NCBI GenBank assembly: GCA_001797255.1
Contig: MGOW01000083.1
Location: 33,752-67,913, forward strand
Direction: 5' to 3'
From: Clostridiales bacterium GWE2_32_10
GTDB taxonomy: Bacteria > Bacillota > Clostridia > Lachnospirales > UBA12420
DNA length: 34,162 nt
Every line of letters starts with the position of its first letter. The first letter of the stretch is position 1. This document shows positions 28,431 to 34,162 of the stretch, piece after piece. The position numbers and the translations under genes were made by a program. The notes below the pieces were generated by a model that was not told the origin of the DNA, did no database searches, and saw only the letters and a program-made list of their open reading frames with translations.

Positions 28431-28793
28431 ATGAAAAAAATATTGAATGTAACAAATGCACTATCGGAAGAAATAAGACTTAGGATAATAAATATATTGT
28501 TTCAATCGAATTTATATGTTTGTGAAATGGTAGATATATTGGAGTTACCACAATCAACTGTATCAAGACATCTTACAATACTGAAAAATGCTGACATTGT
28601 AGAAGATGCTAAGAATGGTTTATGGGTTAGATATTCGCTAAATAAAAACAGAATATATGATACTATTATAAAAAATTTAGTTGCAGAAGAACTCACAAAT
28701 GTGCAAAAATGTAAGGAAGATTTGCAGAAATTAAAAAAGCGACTTGAAAAGGGTAGAGGATGTAAAGACAATTGTAAAGGAGGTATAGTATGA
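28431..28793 (+). CDS. arsR: ArsR-family metalloregulator
   Basis: The frame includes ATG 28422, but AGAGG (28417-28421) fits ATG 28431, giving 120 residues. It is a winged-helix repressor (SEEIRLRIINILF, then LPQSTVSRHLTILKNADIV and DAKNGLWVRYSL). The helix that in classic ArsR carries ELCVCDL reads NLYVCEM, with only C31, and two more Cys lie near the end (GCKDNC), so the metalloid site differs from the E. coli type and may combine C31 with the C-terminal pair. It overlaps the permease gene by 4 bp and sits behind a consensus promoter with an operator-like palindrome. Confidence 0.9.
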   Translation: MKKILNVTNALSEEIRLRIINILFQSNLYVCEMVDILELPQSTVSRHLTILKNADIVEDAKNGLWVRYSLNKNRIYDTIIKNLVAEELTNVQKCKEDLQKLKKRLEKGRGCKDNCKGGIV

Positions 28794-29794
28794 GTATATT
28801 TAACATTTTAAATGATCAAATTTTAAAAATGCAATGGCTTAGTGATATTACAAAATTATTTGTTGAGAAGGTACTCAATCTACCTGTACAGAGTAAAATA
28901 GGCGGCGCAATTCACTTTTTTATATATGATACTGTTAAAATATTTATTCTATTATCTGTTTTAATATTTTTAATGTCATATATACAAAGCTACTTTCCAC
29001 CTGAAAGAACCAGGAAAATACTAGGGAAATTTAAAGGAATTGCAGGTAATATAATGGGAGCTTTGCTTGGAACGATTACTCCGTTTTGTAGTTGCTCAAG
29101 TATACCTATATTCATAGGTTTTACATCTGCAGGATTGCCATTAGGGGTTACATTTTCTTTTCTTATATCGTCACCGCTTGTAGATATAGCCTCATTTTTA
29201 GTATTATTAACATTCTTTGGAGTTAAAATTGCTATAGCTTATGTTGTAGTAGGGATTATACTTGCAGTTGTTGCAGGAATTATTATAGAAAAGTTGAATC
29301 TTGAGGATCAAATACAGGATTATGTTAGAAAAATTGGTAGCCCTAATCTTGAAGCAGAGGAGTTGACTAAAAGAGCAAGAGCAATATATGCAGTAGGTGA
29401 AGTGAAAAGTATAGCTAAAAAAGTGTGGATATATATTTTAATTGGTGTTGGTATTGGAGCTGCAATCCATAACTTCATACCACAAGAAGTGATCGATAAT
29501 GTAGTAGGGTCTAATAATCCATTTGCAGTAATACTTGCAACATTAGTGGGAATACCAATGTATGCAGATATATTTGGTACTATACCAATAGCTGAAGCAT
29601 TATTTGCAAAGAATGTAGGTATAGGAACAGTACTTGCCTTTATGATGGCAGTAACTGCGTTATCACTTCCATCTATGGTGATGATTAGTAGAGTAGTAAA
29701 ACCGAAGTTACTTACAATATTTATATCGATAGTTATAGTAGGCATAATATTTATTGGCTATTTGTTTAATATATTTTCATATTTATTAATATAA
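28790..29794 (+). CDS. arsP: Permease of the ArsP / DUF318 family
   Basis: 334 residues with about eight hydrophobic segments in two halves joined by a cytoplasmic loop (about 155-205). The signature TPFCSCSSIP (C100, C102) lies in the first half and PMYADIFGTIPIAEAL in the second. The family includes ArsP, which exports trivalent organoarsenicals such as methylarsenite, and less defined permeases, so the gene symbol is provisional. In an operon with ArsR and ArsM, methylarsenical export is the best inference. Confidence 0.8.
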   Translation: MSIFNILNDQILKMQWLSDITKLFVEKVLNLPVQSKIGGAIHFFIYDTVKIFILLSVLIFLMSYIQSYFPPERTRKILGKFKGIAGNIMGALLGTITPFCSCSSIPIFIGFTSAGLPLGVTFSFLISSPLVDIASFLVLLTFFGVKIAIAYVVVGIILAVVAGIIIEKLNLEDQIQDYVRKIGSPNLEAEELTKRARAIYAVGEVKSIAKKVWIYILIGVGIGAAIHNFIPQEVIDNVVGSNNPFAVILATLVGIPMYADIFGTIPIAEALFAKNVGIGTVLAFMMAVTALSLPSMVMISRVVKPKLLTIFISIVIVGIIFIGYLFNIFSYLLI

Positions 29795-29816
29795 TTTAAA
29801 ATGAAAGGGGTAATGA

Positions 29817-30059
29817 ATGATGAATATAAAAATATTAGGAACAGGATGTGCTAACTGCAAGAAGTTAACTGGGTTAGTTGAGGAAGCAGTAAAGGAACTA
29901 AATGCAGATGTTGAGATACAGAAGGTAGAGGATATACAAAAAATAATGGAGTATGGTGTCATGAGAACACCAGCTATTGTTATTAATGAGAAAGTAAAAG
30001 CATTTGGGAGAATACCAAGTAAAGAAGAAATAAAGGAATATATAAAAGAAGAAGTTTAA
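29817..30059 (+). CDS. Thioredoxin-like small redox protein
   Basis: 80 residues, ATG behind GAAAGGGG. The CANC motif (C11, C14) right after the first strand and the RTPAIVINEK cis-Pro loop place it in the glutaredoxin-like/thioredoxin group of archaeal and anaerobe proteins (TM0996/MTH895 type). Next to DUF318 permeases such proteins are common; it may reduce arsenicals or supply thiols for ArsM. A second ATG at 29820 is equally possible. Confidence 0.88.
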   Translation: MMNIKILGTGCANCKKLTGLVEEAVKELNADVEIQKVEDIQKIMEYGVMRTPAIVINEKVKAFGRIPSKEEIKEYIKEEV

Positions 30060-30086
30060 AACAAATATAATTTCAGGAGGTATAGC

Positions 30087-30878
30087 ATGTCTAATAAAAA
30101 AGAAGAAATAAAAGATTATATTCGTAAAAGCTATGGAAGTATTGCGTTATCTAAAGGTTCAGGATCATGTTGCAGTGGAGGATGTAGTTGTAATGGGCAA
30201 AGTGATATAAAAGAAATATCTATGAATCTTGGTTATAATGAGGGGGATATTACTGAGATACCTACAGGAGCAAATATGGGACTTGGTTGTGGTAATCCTA
30301 TTGCTATAGCAGCGATTAAAGAGGGGGAGACAGTCCTTGATTTAGGAAGTGGGGGAGGATTTGACTGTTTTTTAGCAAGAAGAAAAGTAGGAGAAATAGG
30401 TTTAGTAATAGGTGTAGATATGACACAAGAAATGATAAAGTTATCAAGAGAAAATGCAGAAAATGCTGGATACAATAACGTAGAATTTAGACTTGGTGAA
30501 ATTGAACATTTACCAGTATCAGACTCATCTGTAGATGTTATTATATCAAATTGCGTAATTAACTTATCAAGTGAGAAAGAAAAAGTGTTTAAAGAAGCTT
30601 ATAGAGTTCTAAAACAAGGTGGAAGACTATCCATATCAGATGTTGTTGCTACAGCAGAGCTACCACCAAATATAAAACAAGACTTGTACATGATGGCAGG
30701 GTGTATTGCAGGTGCAGAATATGTAGAGGATATTAGGAAGATGTTAGAGAATGTAGGATTTAAGGATATAAAATTAGAGCCTAAGGACAATGGAAAAGAG
30801 ATAGTTAAGTCTTGGGTGCCAGATAAAAATATAGAAGATTATGTAACTTCATATATAATTGAAGCTAGAAAAGTATAA
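30087..30878 (+). CDS. arsM: Arsenite S-adenosylmethionine methyltransferase ArsM
   Basis: 263 residues, ATG behind AGGAGG. ArsM methylates As(III) with S-adenosylmethionine in the cytoplasm. The three conserved Cys are present (C68 in LGCGNP, C156 in ISNCVINLS, C206 in MAGCIAGAE), as is the SAM-binding LDLGSGGGFDCFLA. The N-terminus has an extra cluster of four Cys (CCSGGCSC, residues 28-35), common in ArsMs of anaerobes. It is the last gene of the ars operon. Confidence 0.95.
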   Translation: MSNKKEEIKDYIRKSYGSIALSKGSGSCCSGGCSCNGQSDIKEISMNLGYNEGDITEIPTGANMGLGCGNPIAIAAIKEGETVLDLGSGGGFDCFLARRKVGEIGLVIGVDMTQEMIKLSRENAENAGYNNVEFRLGEIEHLPVSDSSVDVIISNCVINLSSEKEKVFKEAYRVLKQGGRLSISDVVATAELPPNIKQDLYMMAGCIAGAEYVEDIRKMLENVGFKDIKLEPKDNGKEIVKSWVPDKNIEDYVTSYIIEARKV

Positions 30879-30941
30879 AATCTCTGAAATTATAATACTC
30901 GTAACCCCATTTGTAAATATATGCATTAATATAAATAAAAA

Positions 30942-30969
30942 TTGTATAGTTGGAAAAGCTAAATATATT
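30942..30969 (+). promoter_or_regulatory. Possible promoter of PFOR-2
   Basis: TTGTAT (30942-30947), 16-bp spacer and TATATT (30964-30969). It is the best candidate in the 188-bp gap, but weak. If real, the dispersed element at 30982 lies in the leader. Confidence 0.3.
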
Positions 30970-30981
30970 ATCAAACTAAAA

Positions 30982-31040
30982 AACAGATTGCCACGCCAAA
31001 GAACAGGTTCGCAATGACAGGGCTAGGTCTGAATAGTTAC
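30982..31040 (-). repeat. Dispersed palindromic element, inverted copy
   Basis: The reverse complement reads TGTCATTGCGAACC...GGCGTGGCAATCTG, nearly identical to the core at 19146. The outer arm TCTGAATAGTTAC (31028-31040) resembles the right arm of the 19124 copy (10 of 13). It lies between arsM and PFOR-2. No clear left outer arm was found. Confidence 0.8.
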
Positions 31041-31066
31041 AAGATTTATATAAGGGGATGGGTAGA

Positions 31067-34000
31067 ATGGGTGAGTTATTTACAAACGAAGAGAAAATAG
31101 GGAAAAATTTTATGGCAGGAACAATGAAAATGATGGATGGGAATCATGCAGCCGCTCTAGCATCATATGCATTTACAGAGGTAGCGGCAATATATCCAAT
31201 AACACCATCAACGCCAATGGCAGAAAATGTAGATGAATGGTCTGCTAAAGGAAAAAAGAATATTTTGGGGCAGCAAATTAAAGTTGTAGAGATGCAATCA
31301 GAAGCTGGAGCCGCAGGAGCAGTTCATGGGGCACTTGTTGCAGGAGCACTCACAACTACATATACGGCATCGCAAGGATTACTACTCATGATTCCTAATA
31401 TGTATAAAATGGCTGGAGAACTTTTACCTGCGGTATTTCATGTAAGTGCACGTGCAATTGCAACGCATGCACTATCTATTTTTGGAGACCACCAGGATGT
31501 AATGGCTACGAGACAAACAGGCTTTGCACTTCTTGCAGCTTCAAATGTACAAGAAGTAATGGATATGGCAAATGTTGTACATCTAGCTGCGATTAAATCA
31601 AGAATTCCTTTTTTACATTTTTTTGATGGATTCAGAACGTCACATGAATACCAAAAGATTGAAGTGATCAGTCAAGAAGATGTTGCCAAACTTGTAGATT
31701 ATGAGGCAATTAAAGAGTTTAGAGAACGTTCACTAAATCCAGATCATCCAAGCTTAAGGGGTACGGCACAAAATCCTGATATTTATTTCCAAGGAAGGGA
31801 GGCTTCAAATAAGTTTTACGTAGGAGTTCCTGATGTTGTTGAAAACTATATGAGAGAAATTGAAAAAATTACAGGTAGAGCGTATCATCCTTTCGATTAT
31901 TATGGGGCACAAGATGCAGAGAATATTATTGTAGCTATGGGCTCTGTCTGTGATACAATTGAGGAGACAATAGATTATGTAGGAAACAAGGGAGAGAAAG
32001 TAGGAATGATAAAGGTGCATTTATACAGACCTTTTTCACCTGATTATTTCTTCAAGGTGTTTCCGAAAACTGTTAAAAAGATTGCAGTGCTCGATAGAAC
32101 AAAAGAACCAGGTTCAATAGGTGAGCCATTGTACCTAGATATATCGAAGTTATTTTATAATTATGCTGAAAAACCAGTAATTATCGGTGGGAGGTACGGA
32201 CTAGGATCAAAAGATACGAGACCATCACAAATCATTGCTGTGTTTGATAATTTAAAGCAAGAGCAACCTAAAAATAACTTTACAATTGGTATCGTAGATG
32301 ATGTAACTAATACATCATTGCCCGAAGGAGATGTAATTGAAACGACACCAGAAGGAACTTTTAGCTGTAAATTCTGGGGACTCGGTTCTGATGGTACAGT
32401 CGGAGCAAATAAAATGGCTGTACAAATTATTGGTGAAAATACAGAACTTTATGCACAAGCATATTTCTCATACGATAGCAAAAAATCAGGAGGGAGTACA
32501 GTATCACATTTGAGGTTTGGTAAGAATCCTATAAGATCACCATATTTGGTTTATAATGCAGATTATATTGCTTGCCATAATAAATCTTTTCTATACAATC
32601 AGGATATTTTAAAAGGGTTGAAAAATGGCGGTATTTTTGTTTTAAACTGCCCCTTTAATGAGGCAGAACTAAACGATAAACTTCCAGCTCAATTTAAAAA
32701 ATATATTGCATTAAATAATATTCAGTTTTATATGATTGATGCTGTATCAATTGCACAAGACTTAAAGCTTGGTGGAAGGATTAATATGATCATGCAAGCT
32801 GTATTCTTTAAGTTAGCAAACATTATCCAGATAGACAAGGCAGTAGAGTTAATGAAAAAGTCTGTAGAGAAGACATACGGTAGCAAAGGTGAGGAAATAG
32901 TAGAGTCGAACAAGAATTCAATTGACAAAGGAATTGAACAGATTATTAAAGTGAATGTTCCGGCTGAATGGGCTGATCTAGAAGATGAAAAGTCTGAAGC
33001 TACGGGGCTTCCTGACTTTGTGACAGATATCCAATTCCCTATGGCAAGACATCAGGGGGATGAACTGCCTGTAAGTGCCTTTAATGGAAGAGAAGATGGA
33101 ACCTTCCCTCTTGGGACAACTGCTTATGAAAAACGTGGAATTGCTGTAATGATACCAGAGTGGCAAACAGATAAATGTATTCAGTGTAATCAATGTTCAT
33201 ACATTTGCCCACATTCGGTTATACGTCCATTTTTGCTAAATGAAGAGGAGAAACACAAGGCACCTGATGGATTTGAAACAAAGAAGCCAATAGGTAAAGG
33301 ATTAGAAAATCTATACTATAGAATTCAAATAAGTCCTCTTGATTGTACAGGATGTGGAAACTGTGCGGATATTTGTCCTGCTAATGGAAAAGCTTTGGTT
33401 ATGAAGCCTGCGGAGGAAGAAATTGATGCAGAGGCAGATAACTGGAACTTTGCAATGACTGTAACTGATAAACAAGATTTAGTAGATATAAAAACATTAA
33501 GAGGAAGTCAATTTGCAAGACCTTTAATGGAATTCAGTGGTGCATGTCCAGGATGTGGAGAAACGCCTTATATCAAGCTACTTACTCAACTCTTTGGAGA
33601 TAGGATGATGATTGCAAATGCTACAGGATGTTCATCAATTTGGGGCGGTAGTGCACCATCTATTCCATATACAGTTAATGCATCAGGGAAAGGGCCTGCA
33701 TGGGGAAATTCGCTATTTGAGGATAATGCCGAATATGGATACGGAATGTTTCTTGGTATAAGTCAAATACGTGAAAAATTGGATACACTGATAAAAGAGG
33801 CACTTAGTCAACCAATCAATGAAAAATTAAAGGATGCTTTTAAAGAATGGATTGACGGTATATACAATGGAGAAAAATCTGAAGAAGCAACTTCGAAAAT
33901 ACTAGAAGTAATAAAAGATGAAAATATAGAAAACACTCCTATCTTAAAAGAAATCATAGAAAGAAAGGATTATCTCACTAAGAAATCTCATTGGATAATC

Positions 34001-34162
34001 GGTGGAGATGGGTGGGCATATGACATCGGATTTGGAGGAGTTGACCAAGTATTGTCTACTGGTGACGATGTAAATATTTTCGTCATGGATACGGAGATGT
34101 ATTCAAATACAGGAGGTCAAGCTTCAAAATCTACACCAGTGGCATCTGTGGCAAAATTTGCT
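31067..34162 (+). CDS. nifJ: Pyruvate:ferredoxin oxidoreductase, PFOR-2, truncated by window end
   Basis: ATG start behind AAGGGGATG; the frame stays open for 1032 codons to the last base of the window, so roughly 140 residues are missing. It is a clear paralogue of PFOR-1: [29 protein letters not shown] (from C704), [12 protein letters not shown] (from C760), [21 protein letters not shown] and MYSNTGGQ are all present. Compared with PFOR-1 it has an extra N-terminal stretch (GELFTNEEKIGKNFMAG) and differs through the linker regions, so the duplication is not recent. It might be used under different conditions or for another 2-oxoacid. Confidence 0.96.
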   Translation, partial: MGELFTNEEKIGKNFMAGTMKMMDGNHAAALASYAFTEVAAIYPITPSTPMAENVDEWSAKGKKNILGQQIKVVEMQSEAGAAGAVHGALVAGALTTTYTASQGLLLMIPNMYKMAGELLPAVFHVSARAIATHALSIFGDHQDVMATRQTGFALLAASNVQEVMDMANVVHLAAIKSRIPFLHFFDGFRTSHEYQKIEVISQEDVAKLVDYEAIKEFRERSLNPDHPSLRGTAQNPDIYFQGREASNKFYVGVPDVVENYMREIEKITGRAYHPFDYYGAQDAENIIVAMGSVCDTIEETIDYVGNKGEKVGMIKVHLYRPFSPDYFFKVFPKTVKKIAVLDRTKEPGSIGEPLYLDISKLFYNYAEKPVIIGGRYGLGSKDTRPSQIIAVFDNLKQEQPKNNFTIGIVDDVTNTSLPEGDVIETTPEGTFSCKFWGLGSDGTVGANKMAVQIIGENTELYAQAYFSYDSKKSGGSTVSHLRFGKNPIRSPYLVYNADYIACHNKSFLYNQDILKGLKNGGIFVLNCPFNEAELNDKLPAQFKKYIALNNIQFYMIDAVSIAQDLKLGGRINMIMQAVFFKLANIIQIDKAVELMKKSVEKTYGSKGEEIVESNKNSIDKGIEQIIKVNVPAEWADLEDEKSEATGLPDFVTDIQFPMARHQGDELPVSAFNGREDGTFPLGTTAYEKRGIAVMIPEWQTDKCIQCNQCSYICPHSVIRPFLLNEEEKHKAPDGFETKKPIGKGLENLYYRIQISPLDCTGCGNCADICPANGKALVMKPAEEEIDAEADNWNFAMTVTDKQDLVDIKTLRGSQFARPLMEFSGACPGCGETPYIKLLTQLFGDRMMIANATGCSSIWGGSAPSIPYTVNASGKGPAWGNSLFEDNAEYGYGMFLGISQIREKLDTLIKEALSQPINEKLKDAFKEWIDGIYNGEKSEEATSKILEVIKDENIENTPILKEIIERKDYLTKKSHWIIGGDGWAYDIGFGGVDQVLSTGDDVNIFVMDTEMYSNTGGQASKSTPVASVAKFA

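Noticed and set aside
29320-29745. 141-residue minus-strand ORF
   Set aside because: It is a shadow of the ArsP-like permease; no ribosome-binding site is present.

Overview
The window is about 34 kb of AT-rich DNA. AGGAGG-type ribosome-binding sites, several textbook TTGACA/TATAAT promoters, TTG and GTG starts and the gene content (two pyruvate:ferredoxin oxidoreductases, a [NiFe] hydrogenase with a full maturation set, no respiratory chain) point to a strictly anaerobic, fermentative member of the Clostridia (Bacillota). I cannot name the genus from the sequence. No rRNA, tRNA, CRISPR array, transposase or phage gene was seen.

Layout. (1) 1-5827, plus strand: the tail of a degenerate-looking metallophosphoesterase, an AlbA_2/GHKL ATP-binding protein, a five-copy 11-bp tandem repeat built on the palindrome TACCGGTA, an HD-domain protein, a small gene remnant, and a tight cluster of nitrilase-family hydrolase, ASCH protein, short-chain dehydrogenase and a second PUA/ASCH-like protein. 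(2) 5858-6631, minus strand: an unrecognised protein, divergent from PFOR-1 (6837-10370), which has a clear promoter. (3) 10659-14126: an unrecognised protein under a consensus promoter, then a LysR regulator divergent from a DUF2099 ('methanogenesis marker 8'-like) protein with overlapping face-to-face promoters. (4) 14260-18506: a signalling operon of REC-HDOD response regulator, sugar-binding lipoprotein and membrane histidine kinase, followed by a GNAT acetyltransferase. (5) 19275-28079: a ten-gene [NiFe] hydrogenase operon: cytochrome b5-like protein, small subunit, large subunit, maturation protease, HypA, B, F, C, D, E. (6) 28431-30878: an arsenic/organoarsenical operon (ArsR, ArsP-like permease, thiol-redox protein, ArsM). 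(7) 31067-34162: a second, paralogous PFOR running off the window edge.

How it fits together. The PFORs reduce ferredoxin from pyruvate. The hydrogenase operon has no cytochrome b anchor, ferredoxin-type or flavoprotein partner and no Tat signal; the only redox neighbour is the b5-like protein, so an unusual electron partner is the leading hypothesis. The small subunit has Asn where the second proximal-cluster Cys is expected (C-S-G-N). The large subunit and HypF have no ATG, GTG or TTG at their conserved N-termini; both have an in-frame ATA within the same 12-mer (TAAAATAGAAAA).

A family of short palindromic elements (core TGTCATTGCGAG...) occurs five times, at 10436, 12706, 19124, 28127 and 30982. 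Two copies with the same outer arm bracket the hydrogenase operon, and the ars operon lies between the last two. These elements sit in leaders and at operon ends and are the main non-coding structure here.
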